DNA of 64,000 bases from Luscinia megarhynchos (taxonomy: Eukaryota; Chordata; Aves; Passeriformes; Turdidae). The position numbers and the translations under genes were made by a program. Of the stretch, positions 43,502 through 54,479 are shown in pieces. The stretch is taken from NCBI GenBank assembly GCA_034336665.1, contig CM067570.1, forward strand, positions 10,004,002 to 10,068,001, read 5' to 3'. How positions within the stretch are numbered: position 1 is the first letter of the stretch; the number at the start of each line of letters is the position of its first letter. Below the pieces are notes generated by a model. That model was given only the letters and a program-made list of their open reading frames with translations. It did not search any database and was not told where the DNA came from.

Positions 43502-43789
43502 GTCAGAAGATTCTTATACTGTTGTTTTGGTGGTTATAGTTTAAGTAAAGGAGCAAGGTGTGCTGTACAGTCTGGTTAAAATCACAACTGTACACACATG
43601 CCTTCTCATTGATGCAAGAGTAAGGTTCATTTATTGCATTTCACAGGTTAAGACATTATGCAGGGAGCTACATGTCTACAATTAGATAAAGTGTGAGTTC
43701 TGTTTCAGGTGTGAGTGATGATGTGCAGGTAATAAAAGTCCTAGCTTTAAAGACTTTGTTCTAAACTTTGTAATTTTTATGGAAGTCAC

Positions 43790-43905
43790 CACTCAGGATA
43801 GAAACTGCTAAGCTGCATGCCTGGTTGTAATTGCATGCTTAATATCACACAGGAAACAGCCAGGATCAAACCCAGGAATTTTTAAGAGCACATCTGCATA
43901 TTAGA
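43790..43905 (-). mobile_element. Possible MIR-like relic in MYLK intron 2
   Basis: ATATCACACAGGAAACAGCC, AGGATCAAACCCAGGAATTT resembles the reverse complement of the MIR tRNA-like end (GGTCACACAGGAAGTGGCAG, AGCCAGGATTCAAACCCAGG). Only about 60 bp match, so other tRNA-SINEs remain possible. Confidence 0.4.
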
Positions 43906-44567
43906 TAGCTTCAAACTGCCAAATTTAAAATTTAAAGAGTGACACAAATCCAGGGAAGGATCGAAATCAATTGTACTGCTTCTCCTCTTGCAATTTGGTC
44001 ATATCAGAGATCTGCTGATTATCAAAACCTCTCAGGTCTTTGTGTTGAAATCCTGAAGAAAAGAAAAAATCTGCACCAGTCCTGAAACGATCAGTATTTG
44101 GGTTTTTCAGAGTCAAAAACTCTAATAAACTCAGAGTACATACTGAAATATGCATAGACCTGACATGATTGCTACTGCCTTCTGTTGTTAAAGTTATGCA
44201 ATGTATTTATTTTTCCCCTTGTTCTAAGTTGGGGCAACTTTAAGAATGACACTTTACATGGAGGTGGAGGATTTTTTAAAAGCCGTTTTTATATCAGTTT
44301 TTTTTTCACCTGGTTTTTACTGCAGTTCAAAACAACTTTGGAACAGTACCCAATGACTGAATTACTCAGAGTTTAAGAATTATATGGTCTTTGTTCTAAA
44401 ATCTCTTTATCCATCAAGATAGCAAAGCAAAAATTTTTTTTTTTACTGTTCTCTGCAAAGATAACCACATGGGGCTGCCTGCTGCTTGAAAAATGAGTGA
44501 CTGAAACATGATCTATTCTTTCCATGAGCACAGCTGTCCCATCTGACAGGATGTGGCTGTAGCAGGC

Positions 44568-44710
44568 TCGAGGGCAGGTGTTTTTTCTCAGCCCCAGAGG
44601 TGTGTGTTCGGTGCTGCGGCTCCGGGGGAGCCCAGCCGGGCTGTGTGTGCAGCAGATGGCGCTGGGCTCCCGCCGCACCTCCCTCCCGCCAGGGACCAGC
44701 TCCTGCCATG
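44568..44710. promoter_or_regulatory. CpG-rich patch with CTCF-like motif in MYLK intron 2
   Basis: This stretch of about 140 bp, within AT-rich intron, contains nine CpG dinucleotides and is mostly G+C. GCAGCAGATGGCGC at 44649-44662 matches the CTCF core consensus CCASYAGRKGGCRS at 13 of 14 positions. It could be a small regulatory element or insulator site. It is too small for a classical CpG island, and binding is unproven. Confidence 0.35.
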
Positions 44711-45083
44711 TACAGGGCTGGCACAGGGCTGAAAACACAGCCAAGTAAAGTTTCCACAGCATGAAAACCTCCTGCTATCTTAATTTGAAGTGTCTAATAA
44801 ATTAGACAGTATTCCATTGAAAAAAGTATTTTTTCATGAATAATCTTCAGCATTTTTACAACTGATGCTGGGGGTTAGACAGCAACTCTGCTAAAGCCTG
44901 GTTTTGAAACTGGAGAGCCTATCTTTGAACTACAGATGTCACAACCCTATACTGCAGGTGTTACATTCTTCCTTTATGTTTCAAATCTGGAGAAATGCAT
45001 ATTTTACATAGCCTTTATTATCTGAAATTCCCAATGGGCTTGACAAAACTTTCGACTTCCTGTGTTCTGTCCTATGCTTACAG

Positions 45084-45132
45084 GAAACTCCTTGATGAAA
45101 TACAGCCTGCCATCCAGTGCCAAAACCTCTGG
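45084..45132 (+). CDS. MYLK: MYLK coding exon 3: 49-nt linker microexon
   Basis: This very small exon was found by following the reading frame. Exon 2 ends in phase 1 and exon 4 needs a phase-2 partner. CTATGCTTACAG|GAAACTCC at the left and ACCTCTGG|GTAAGC at the right give exactly 2 + 45 + 2 nt. The decoded linker is G-NSLMKYSLPSSAKTS-G, matching the remembered chicken linker between Ig1 and Ig2 apart from a few residues (for example Met for Lys). It is Ser/Lys-rich and probably disordered. Skipping it would shift the frame. Gene predictors can easily miss an exon this short. Confidence 0.93.
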
Positions 45133-47590
45133 GTAAGCAGTCTACTGGCTTGGATATTGTTTAACAGACATTTAAATAAATTTTGGTGGGAAAACAAGTA
45201 AAATTACTCTTTCTGAAAGTCTCCATTTACCCCAAGCAGAGTAGCTACTGTGAGAGCTGCTGGCTAAGCAGAATGGTTGAGGCAGTCAGGAAGATACACA
45301 GCTACTACTGCAGTATACTGACTGAGGAATTAATGTGGCTGAAAACAGAACATCTTGTTGGTACCTAAATATTGCACCCTCTTCTCCTGGAATTTTGCAC
45401 CTTCTTCTCTGCTCTCTGATATTCAAGAATCCTTCCCCACAACTTCTATGAGTCAACAGTCTTTTTTTAAAGCCAGAGCAAATACTGCTGTAAGAGTCAT
45501 CAGTAAGAAATAAAGACAACTGAAATCAGCATTCTCACACATAGAATTTAAATATTTCCAAGCAACACAGTGGGTAAACTGTCGTGCAGAAGTAATAATT
45601 GTTCTGGTTTGAAGTAACTTTGCCAAGAACAGGTTGATGGGGTGATGCAAGCTGGCACACAAAAGCCTTCTTTGTACTTTCTGCACTTCACTAAGCATTT
45701 ACAATTATGTGAATGTCACCGATTTTGAAAACCTCCTGCCTAATTCTTCCGACAGCTGAATTAATTTCTTTATAAACAGTTTGAATTTAAGCAGATTTTT
45801 CTCTGACTTATATCTCTGGCACTGAATTGCTCTGGATGTAGGCAAAAATACATAATCTGAGTACGTTAGTGATTAAATACAGATAATTAAAACTGGAGGT
45901 TTTTATTTCATCATTGAATTTGAACATTGGGGGTTTTTTTAATTTTAAAATTAACAGATTGCAACAGTGAAAAATTTAAGTAAAACTGAGTAAACAGGAA
46001 GGCTTTTACATGATAAATTCTGTATTGGAAATTACATACACAGAGGATAAATAATCAAAACAATAAAGGACAGTTCAGGTTGCTGTTAGATTTTGTTTTA
46101 TACTCCGACTTCACAGAGCACTCTCCTAATTCATTGCATTGCATAGAGTTAAGAGTGATTGTCCTCACTTTTCATGCTCCTGTGTTTTTCTCCTATTCAG
46201 TATTAATAATTCTATGGTAGGAAAAGGGAAAAGAAAAAAAAAAATTATGCATTTGCATATCTAGGAACCAGCCATGAAGCTGCAGGCCAGCTAGTAGTAG
46301 ATTTTCTTTTAATATGTTATGTGTATAGATATATAAATATAGATTCAACACCTAAAGATGGTTACTAAAAGACTTCTTTAGTACACATTTATGTTCTTCA
46401 GTGGTAGTATGAGGTAGATGACATTAAAAGCTATCAGATATTTAATTATATGATAAAGTGATTTTCATTTTAGCATGGTACGATCAGCCTTCTCTCAGTA
46501 CTTTTTCTGGTCCTCTCTTCCATGTAAATTCTTTCATTATGGTATCATCTCTTGCTTAGAAACCTCGAGCTGCCCATATGGCAACCACCATGTCTTGGAC
46601 TAAGAAAATGCGGTCTCTGTTAGTATCTGACACCAGGTAGAAATGGTGAGGTATTGACACATCTTACTTGCATGTGATAAAAGGCCATCTGGAAAAGAAG
46701 GCCTTGAAAATGGTTGCATTTGCTTGAAATTAGATGTTTAAGAAAGAAAAAGAAATCGCCATCTGCCATCTGCTAATGTGTCTGTTGTACCAAGGCTTCA
46801 GAGCAAAGAGTGCGTGTGTTCCTTTTGACATTAACACACCTGAAGTTGCACCCTTTTTGGATTTTTTCATGCTATAATGCTCTTGATGTTTTGTGTTTTA
46901 TGGTTGTGTAACTGTTGACAGTTTTGGACAGCAGTCACTGATGCCACTTTAGTTTCATCCCACATGTCATTTCCCAGCTGTGCCATGTAAGTAGAGCTGG
47001 GCATTTGCACTTCACAGTAATTCACCTGGGACAGGTGTACTTTGAGCAAATGAGGTTACAAATAAAAGTCTTCCTCAGACCAAAAATACTTACCAGGACA
47101 TGTCAGAATGTTGCAAAACCAAGGTACTGATTGATAAATCAGAAATTACTGCATCAATTGCATTCAAGAATGAAAGAAATTACATTATAAAAACCTGTGA
47201 ACAGTAATCAGGTATGCACAAATAAGCTCTTAGGAGGCAACTAAAAAACAGAAAATGGGGAAAACTGAATGCATACAGTGTTTCCAATCTTTTGGTTTGC
47301 CCAGCTCTGCTTATGAACAACTGAGATAGTCCCCAAGATCTGTTCTGTGTATGCCAGATGAGGGTGCATAGCATAACACTGTTTAGTTGCATGAAGAGTA
47401 AAGAGCAGTCATCACCAGCATTTCCATTTCTTCCATGGCCAAGAAAAATACCGTGCGACTAAAGCCTAGGTTGCCACCAATGATACACCCTTGCTGGCAG
47501 ACCACAAGTCTAAAATGCTTCCTGACATGTGCTCTAACCACAACAGCTTCCAGCTCTTCTGTAAAACCAGAATGTCAATTGCCTTTGCAG
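45133..47590 (+). other. MYLK: MYLK intron 3 (2.5 kb)
   Basis: Phase-2 intron, donor GTAAGC, acceptor CCTTTGCAG. AT-rich; nothing recognised inside it beyond short simple-sequence runs. Confidence 0.92.
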
Positions 47591-47756
47591 GGGAAGACTT
47601 TCTGTTCCATCTGTGGAGCAGAGGCCAAGCATCTGGGGAGAGAGTCCACCCAAGTTTGCTACAAAACCCAACAGAGTTGTTGTGCGTGAAGGCCAAACAG
47701 GCAAATTCTCGTGTAAAATAACAGGACGACCTCAGCCCCAAGTAACTTGGTTTAAG
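47591..47756 (+). CDS. MYLK: MYLK coding exon 4: first half of Ig domain 2
   Basis: Acceptor GCCTTTGCAG, 166 nt (one base completing Gly136, then 55 codons), donor TTTAAG|GTATGA in phase 0. It encodes GRLSVPSVEQRPSIWGESPP, then KFATKPNRVVVREGQTGKFSCKITGRPQPQVTWFK (given in two parts; residues 137-191). This is a canonical I-set start with first cysteine Cys177 (FSC) and core Trp189. The region before about residue 153 is the end of the Ig1-Ig2 linker. The longest open frames overlapping this exon are in other frames and are not coding. Confidence 0.95.
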
Positions 47757-49617
47757 GTATGATTTCTCCAGAAGTTTATGTTTTCTTTCTCTTTTGAAAT
47801 TTTGTGACTTGAAAAGATGAAATGCACATTGAAGCCTTAAGTCCCAATGTCCCCTCTGGGCATACACAAGATCTCCAAACTCATTTTTTTGTTTGTAAGG
47901 AGAGAGCTTTCAGGTGATAATTAGGTATTACACTGATTAGGTAATTTTTACTGAAACCTGTCAGTATTTTAGAGAATTACACTTACTTTCTTTAATTTGG
48001 AGCACCAAATATATGGCTGCTCTGGTGGCATCCTGTTCTGTTGTACCCTTCAACAGACAAATACCTTATATTATAGTGAACAGAAAAAACCACAACTCTT
48101 ATCTGTGCTTCTGTTTTCTCTTGATATCTCCAAGAAAACTTCTCAGAGAACAGGGAAATGCTTCCAAGTCGTTGTCTGCTTTATTCCAGGCTTATCCTGT
48201 AATACAAGAATGTCAGGGTACATCCCCAAACACAGGCAGCCTCTTGCAGTGGAAGCGTTCTCTGACGTCTCCTGCAGCTGGTGGCTCCATCTGGAGTCTG
48301 CCTCTCCTTCCAGCTGCTGTCCATTCTGTGGGACCTGCTGGCTCTCTGGGGCTCTGCAGTGCAGCTGCTCCACCACAGCCTGGTTCCAGTCTCACCAGGC
48401 TCACTCAGGTTTTCCAGCCATGCAGCTCTGTGCAAAACAGGATTTATCACCCAGTTCTCTTTGTTCAGGGCTGTGTGGTAAATGGGAAGTAGGGACTACA
48501 AGTCCAGCAGTTTGAATCTACACTTTGGGACTTCTCCATACATATTTTTGCAGTTTGCTGGAGGTTATATTAAACATTTTGCTATTGATTATCACCTTCA
48601 ATATCATGGAAATGAAATTACATATCTGCTGGGCCACATCTGGATACTCTAGAACCAATAGATAACCATCTTCCTTTCATTATGAAAGCTTTATCAACAA
48701 GTAAAACAGAACTTTTCAGATTTAATTATTAAGCCTGTTTATAAATATCTAATTCTACTTATTATTTTCTTTATAATTTTCTTACTTCTTAAGTTGCAAG
48801 GAAGGGAAGTTTCTGTATCATCACCAACTCCTGGATGTGAACTAGCTTTTTAAAATCCTGTTAGGACATAAAGCACCCAGAAAGCAGTAATTTGATAGAC
48901 TTCAAGAATGGCAGTGTCTGTAAATGCTGTGACATTTCTCAAATGTTTACTGACCAAGTAAAATAGTAGATTTGTAGACTTTCCCTTCCAAAACTTAGGA
49001 TAGGAGAAGCTGTGGTGTCTGATAGCAAGGCACTCATTCTTAATGGCTGATGCTTAAGCAAAAGCACTGATTTATTCACAGATGAGGTATTGTAGAATTT
49101 AAAGGCAAAAATTGTCATTGTGGTCATCTACTCTTTGTAACAGAGAGCACAGAACTAGACAAATTTTTTCTTGCAACAAAGCTGTATTTTTAGATATGGA
49201 TTATGGACATGGATTTAACTTCAGTGTAGCTATTGAGGGATAGAGAACTATTCTCCAGACTGGAAGCTTTTGCTTAAAAGCATTTGGATTCCTGGAACAA
49301 ACAGGAACATAAAACTGGTTTGAGCCCACATAGAATGAAAAGAATTTTTTCTGAGTATAATAAACAGGGAAAGGCTGAAACCAAAATGACATGAGTAGGT
49401 GGCAAAATAGAGGAAAAAGGAAGCCTCCTGAAGATATGAATTACAGAATTTTGGGCACAATTTATTGTTTTGTTTATGCCATATGAGTATTATTCATAGA
49501 AGGAATTTGGCTAAAGGATAGGAGAAAGGCATTTTGACCTAATGTTTTACTAAAATATTCATGCTCCCCTTCTCTTAACAATAGCTGCTCTCTCTTGCTG
49601 TCCTGTGATATTTGCAG
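47757..49617 (+). other. MYLK: MYLK intron 4 (1.9 kb)
   Basis: Phase-0 intron, donor GTATGA, acceptor TATTTGCAG. It contains a GC-rich stretch (about 48236-48440) with overlapping ORFs on both strands that match nothing I know. Confidence 0.92.
48236..48440. other. GC-rich patch in MYLK intron 4
   Basis: About 200 bp rich in CTG/CAG trinucleotides (CCTGCAGCTGGTGGCTCCAT, GGGGCTCTGCAGTGCAGCTG). It is open in several frames on both strands (ORFs of 63-172 codons), but none has recognisable protein or flanking splice sites in phase. Confidence 0.4.
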
Positions 49618-49783
49618 GGTGATATTCAGTTACAGCAAAATGAGCGTTTCAACATGTATGAGAGAACAGGCATCCAGTTCTTGGAGATCCAAAATGTTCA
49701 GCTTGCTGATTCAGGAATTTACACGTGCACGGTGGTGAACAGCGCTGGGAAGGCATCTGTGTCTGCAGAGCTCACTGTTCAAG
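49618..49783 (+). CDS. MYLK: MYLK coding exon 5: second half of Ig domain 2
   Basis: Acceptor GATATTTGCAG, 166 nt (55 codons plus one base, phase 0 to 1), donor TTCAAG|GTACAG. It encodes residues 192-246, beginning GDIQLQQNERFNMYERTG. It contains the LADSGIYTC motif with Cys228, which pairs with Cys177 of exon 4, and closes with VNSAGKASVSAELTVQ. With exon 4 it forms a complete I-set domain with both cysteines. The exon boundary falls between the C and C' strands, where the Ig1 domain and the fourth Ig domain are also split. Confidence 0.95.
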
Positions 49784-49870
49784 GTACAGCAAAGAGTTTG
49801 CAGGAGAGAGAAAAGTGAGCCACAGACATTCTGTTAAAATGTTTCTGGTTGTGTTCACTTCTTCCCATTA

Positions 49871-49895
49871 TCTTCTCTCTCTGTCTCTCTCTCTG
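49871..49895. repeat. CT-rich dinucleotide run
   Basis: TCTTCTCTCTCTGTCTCTCT followed by CTCTG in intron 5. Confidence 0.8.
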
Positions 49896-50084
49896 TTCAT
49901 TTAATGATGCTGTGATAGCTTGGAACATGCTCCAGCTGGAAACATTGTGTTGGTTCAATGGGAAAAAAAGGCTATCCAAGTGCTTTGTAACAGATTCCTT
50001 TATAAACACCTTTTCACTTTTACTGTGACTTTGACTTCTATGATTTGAACATTGGTTTGCTTTTCAGCAAATGGAACCTGGCTC

Positions 50085-50305
50085 TTATTATAATAAGCAA
50101 TTAATTTTGTATTTGTTGAGTACTAGCACCAGATGCAAATTTATACCAACTCCCTTATGGGAGGCAAAATTCTATCTGTGTTTGTAGAGCTAGAAAAGTA
50201 GAGTAAAAGAGCATCAATCTAAATTATGAGAGAGGAAAAAACAACATCTTAATAAGATTAAAATTCAGTCTTCTCAGCTCCCAGCCCTGCCTATTTCACT
50301 GCTTG
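50085..50305 (-). mobile_element. Possible MIR-like relic in MYLK intron 5
   Basis: The stretch starts TTGTTGAGTACTAGCACCAG and ends AAATTCAGTCTTCTCAGCTC, CCAGCCCTGCCTATTTCACT. This is the general order of a reverse-complement MIR (TTGAGCACCTACTATGTGCC, then AACCCAGGTCTTCTGACTCC and so on). It is strongly diverged in the middle. Confidence 0.45.
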
Positions 50306-51704
50306 TTAAGGAATCAAATGTCTTTGCATAAGTGGAATGTTCTATTTCACACATGCATTATCATATACAGCTCATTTTGCAGTTTGATGCTTCTTAGGGT
50401 GCCCTTTGCATCAGCCTCAGAATTATACTGCCTTCAGCAAGCACTCTAAAGAGGAAGTTCATCAGTCAGTGGGTAAGCAGTCACTGGACTCAATTAAATA
50501 ATTAAATCCACAGCTGCTGGCTTCAGTTGCAGTCATGAAGTCAACAGGTTACATATGCACCCCGCATTGAGTTTTTTGTTGCAAGACTTTTAGTTTCATG
50601 TCAATGCTGTCCCTCTGTAAGGTATCAAGAATATAAATAGCAAGTGGATGTACATTTGGGAGGCTCAGAACCACAGCTAACCTTTCTATAAATTAAATTT
50701 TTTTATCTGTAAGTTCCAATCTGATGAAGCCATTGCAGAAGAAGCTTCTACAATTTGCCTCTTCAACAGGGGTTGTACAGAAAGTCCTGTTTCTTTCAAT
50801 AAGCCTTTTATCTAACATAAAACTCAATCCCTAATTGCTCTCCCTGAAGTGGTGAGCTTTCTGTTCTGTAATGGCTACATCTGCCTTGAGAGATGATGCA
50901 GAACGAGGGTCACAAAGTCAGCTGTAGTATATGTTTGCTTCAGATGCTGACCACATCTCTGAATAACCCATTCTTCCTTGGATTAGTGCAGGTCGGTAAA
51001 AGGGGCACTCTTTTGCAATGCTCTTGATTAATTGGATGATTCCACTTACCTAACCACAATATATATAATACCTAATTCTTTCATTATCAATTAGATCAGG
51101 TTGTCACAGTTTCTGCAAGATGTTAGCAGACAATCAAGTGGCTCAGAAGTACTACATGTTCTTTCAAAGATATGCAATCTCATATATAGATATTTTCCTC
51201 CAATAGTTGTATTTTTCCCCAGAGTGGAAGATGAAGAGGGAAGAGGCAATATTCTTTTAATAGACAGGGTTGCATGGTATTGTCTTGTCTGCAACCAGTA
51301 GTTATGAAGCTTCCTTTTCTGCATTTATCCAGTCTTTTCAGTTTTAATTTCTAGATTTCTGTTACAGTTTGACAGGATATTGAAATGAGGTTAATGGGTT
51401 TTTTCCCTCTCTCACCTCAATTTTTGTTTGTGTATAAACAGAGTCTTTTGGCTACTGTGAATGGCATGGAAAATCCAAGAATGTAGATGTGGATTTTTGC
51501 TTGCAAAACACAGTGGAAATGAGGATATCATCCATCACATGATTTTGTCTTTTCCCTGAAGCAGAGACTCTGAAAGCATTTTCATGAAGTACTTGTTGGT
51601 GACTTGAAAAATTTGTTATCTTGCAAATTAATTATTACCTGTCTTTCTACTGTAGACAGCTACAACAGTATAGATGCAGCTTTGATCTGACCAGGACAAA
51701 ATGA

Positions 51705-51736
51705 ATTGCATTCATTGCATTGCATTGCATTGCAAT
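51705..51736. repeat. (ATTGC)n pentanucleotide microsatellite
   Basis: Four perfect ATTGC copies (51714-51733) plus one imperfect upstream copy in intron 5. Confidence 0.9.
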
Positions 51737-52554
51737 GGACAGATGTGGTTGGTATTTGACCTAGAATGGCATTTCTCTCCTCACAACTATTTATTGTCTC
51801 ATGCTGTCCCCAAGAGAAGCAAACACTGTCAAAGTTTTTGAGAATTCATGGAGGATCACAGATGAGGACACTGTGGGTCAGTAAGTGCTCAGTTTTATCA
51901 GTGCAACTGATGAGGCATCTTGGCAAATCAGTATAGCTCAGCCATGTTCCCAGATTTCGTGGTGGTGTTGCAAAGAGAAGAAATGCAATGCATTAGCTTT
52001 TGTGTTATTCATGGTAGTCATGATAAGTGTTGCTACACAGCAAATGGATTGCTAAATGTTTACAGGTGGGTTCAGGTTTTGGGAGGTTTTGCTCCTGTTG
52101 GCTTGATTCTGTGTTTTAGCCAGAGGACAGCTGCTGTTGCTCTGTGAGGACGCTCAGGTGTAGGACTGGTCATTGGTTTGTCTTTCTCTACCTCTACAAA
52201 CTCTGAGGAATTATCATAAGATTTGATAAGCTGCTTCCCAGTTGGAATCTCTTCCATACTTTTCTCCTCTAACAGAGCTTTTGAGGGTCCCTGAACCTTT
52301 AATTCTGCAGGGTTGTGAGAACATGATGCAGCAATGTCTCAAAATGGACCAAGACCTCTTTGTGTTTCTGCTAAGCAGCTTTCTGTTGTCCATATCAATT
52401 TCAGGTGTGGTGATAATCAGTCTTTACTTCAATGCATTGAAAATTTGAAGAGTGAAGGTTCTTAAGTATATTTTTTGCTTAAAATCTTTCAAATTTTTGG
52501 AATTGTACACAGTATTGTGTGTATAATTTACCTGTTTCTTCTTTCATATTTCAG

Positions 52555-52591
52555 GTCCAGATAAGACTGACACATACACTCAGCCACCTTG
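52555..52591 (+). CDS. MYLK: MYLK coding exon 6: 37-nt linker microexon
   Basis: The acceptor follows a pyrimidine-rich tract and reads ATATTTCAG|GTCCAGATAAG; the donor is CACCTTG|GTATGT. The 37 nt split as 2 + 33 + 2. The encoded linker is G-PDKTDTYTQPP-C, followed by MPSKPTT from exon 7. This is the same order and nearly the same residues as the remembered chicken protein (GPDKTDTHAQPLCMPPKPTT). It is the second microexon of this gene segment. Alone it is asymmetric (phase 1 to 2), but exons 6 and 7 together are 600 nt with phase 1 at both ends. Confidence 0.93.
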
Positions 52592-53916
52592 GTATGTTTT
52601 TATTGGAGTACTTTCTCTGACTATTTAATTGTGGTGCACTGATTTTGACATTTACTGCATGTGCTTTCTTCACAAAGTGATAAATTTTTGGGGGGTCAGT
52701 CTATATTTGGAAGTCAGAAAATGTTTGCTAGGAATAAGATTCTCTCTTGCTGCCCAATTCAGCTGTCCTGGTAGACTCATAGGAAATAGTTGGTGGAATT
52801 GGTGGCAGCATTATGAAGTACAGAGTTCTGGTCTGGTTCAGGAAAGCAAAGTTTTCAAAAAAACAAGCTATGTGAGTAGAAATTGTATGCTGTACCAGAG
52901 GGTTAAACTTCGTTTTTGAAGTTAACAACGTGAGTGAACCTTGTCAGTACTGAGCTGGTTGTTTTTTCCTGTCATGAACTAAACGAAATTAAATTAAATT
53001 CCTATAATATTTAAAAATTATTTTATAAAATTACTTTTCTTCATGAATGGAAAATGCAGGAATGAAAAGTTCAAGGTTGTCTATGTAAGACACTAAATAG
53101 CTGGGGTGGAAATTACTTCCCTTTTTTCAGATGGGTTCCAATTCTGCCTTGGAGAAATTCTGTGGAAGTGTGAGGCACAAACACAGTGCTCTACAGGTAA
53201 TAGCTTAGGGATCAAGGCAGTCACCTTCAGTGAAGGAGAATTAGATTCAAGTCCCCAGTTAGTCAGCTACTCTTGTGCCTCTAAAGTATTGAGCAGCAGA
53301 TCCATCATAATTCTGAGAAACTTTTCCTAATAAATCCATAGCTGATATTGTTACATCCAGTCAAGTTTTTAATGTGCCAACACCCCTGCTTCTTCTCCTA
53401 GACTTTGGTCAAGTTTCCTATCAGTCCTGTTTTGAAATGACCTGAATTACAAGACACCATTATTAGAAATAGTAAAATCACTTCACAATTTACATTTTCA
53501 TTTCCCCTTAGGGTAGTATTTTATGTGCCATTTTGAGCTATATTGTACATGACCTTAATTTATTAAAGCATCAAGTAGTGTTACATCATGGTCATTCAGA
53601 TCTCATGTAATTGCTTCCCATCTAAAGCAGTGCATGCAAGGTTAATGTCTGACTCACAAAACATGTTAGAACTTGAGCAGTGCACTTTTATCCAGAAATT
53701 CCTGAGTTGAGAGAGTGTCTTAGCCCTGATTTCATTTTATGAAGCTTTTCACTTCACCTCTTTGACCCATCTTCTCGATCTGTGTGAAAGAATCTAAAGG
53801 CTAATCAGTTCACCTCATTGCTAAGGGCTTGTCTATTTATATCATTACTGATAATAATAATAATAATGAGTCTTTATACAGTGTCATGTATCTCCAAACT
53901 TCTCATTTTCCTTCAG
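52592..53916 (+). other. MYLK: MYLK intron 6 (1.3 kb)
   Basis: Phase-2 intron, donor GTATGT, acceptor TCCTTCAG. AT-rich; only an (ATA)n run near the 3' end stands out. Confidence 0.92.
53850..53867. repeat. (ATA)n trinucleotide run
   Basis: Six ATA repeats about 50 bp before the exon 7 acceptor. Confidence 0.85.
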
Positions 53917-54479
53917 CATGCCATCAAAACCAACCACACTTGCTGTTAAAGCTGTTGAAAATTCAGAATTCAAACAGGCCACCAGCAATGGGATTGCTAA
54001 AGAGCTGAAATCCAGCAGCGCAGAACTCATGGTTGAAACCAAAGACAGGGTGCCAGCACAGAAAGAGTCCTTTTACATCACCACAGAAGCCAAAGAAAGT
54101 AAGCAAGGACAGCACCAAGAAACCAGCACAGAACATAAAGAAGGAAAAAAGGGACCTCAGGTCTTGCAGAAAACATCAAGCACTATCACACTACAACCTG
54201 TCAAACTGCAACCAGAACCAAAGGCAGAATCCCAAGCCCCGTCCATCAGACAGGGTGAAAACAGGAAAACGGGTGTGCAGCTCCTGATGTCAGCTCAACA
54301 AACTCCACCTCTGGCAGGGCACGTCAGTCCCAGGACTAGAGAAGCAGAAAACAGGTCTGGAGCCCGGGGGGCTGTAATGGAGGAGAAGAGGGAGCCCCTG
54401 GGAATCCCCCCTCAGTTTGAGATCCATCCCCAGAGCCTGGAAGCATCAGAAGGCCAGGAGATTAAATTCAAGAGCAAAG
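53917..54479 (+). CDS. MYLK: MYLK coding exon 7: long disordered linker and start of Ig domain 3
   Basis: Acceptor TTTTCCTTCAG, 563 nt (one base, 187 codons, one base), donor GCAAAG|GTGAGG. Residues 260-446. The first 160 or so form a low-complexity hydrophilic linker rich in Lys, Glu, Ser, Thr and Gln, including KQATSNGIAKELK and GPQVLQKTSSTITLQ, both family hallmarks. The end, PPQFEIHPQSLEASEGQ then EIKFKSK, is the beginning of Ig domain 3. Ser445 stands at the first-cysteine position (FKS instead of F-x-C); the human protein has Cys there from memory. The reading frame stays open 191 nt into the intron, but the splice donor and protein conservation end the exon at 54479. Confidence 0.96.

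Larger units (their letters stand above)
43502..45083 (+). other. MYLK: MYLK intron 2 (1.6 kb)
   Basis: Phase-1 intron, donor GTCAGA, acceptor TGCTTACAG. It holds a MIR-like relic near 43.8 kb and a short CpG-rich patch near 44.6 kb. Confidence 0.92.
49784..52554 (+). other. MYLK: MYLK intron 5 (2.8 kb)
   Basis: Phase-1 intron, donor GTACAG, acceptor ATTTCAG. It contains a CT-rich run, a MIR-like relic near 50.2 kb and a pentanucleotide repeat near 51.7 kb. Confidence 0.92.

Noticed and set aside
44373..44762. 129- and 104-codon minus-strand ORFs
   Set aside because: Two frames open across the same CpG-rich patch; composition effect.
47997..48515. 172- and 159-codon ORFs in intron 4
   Set aside because: Overlapping open frames on both strands in a GC-rich patch; no known domain and no in-phase splice sites linking them to MYLK.
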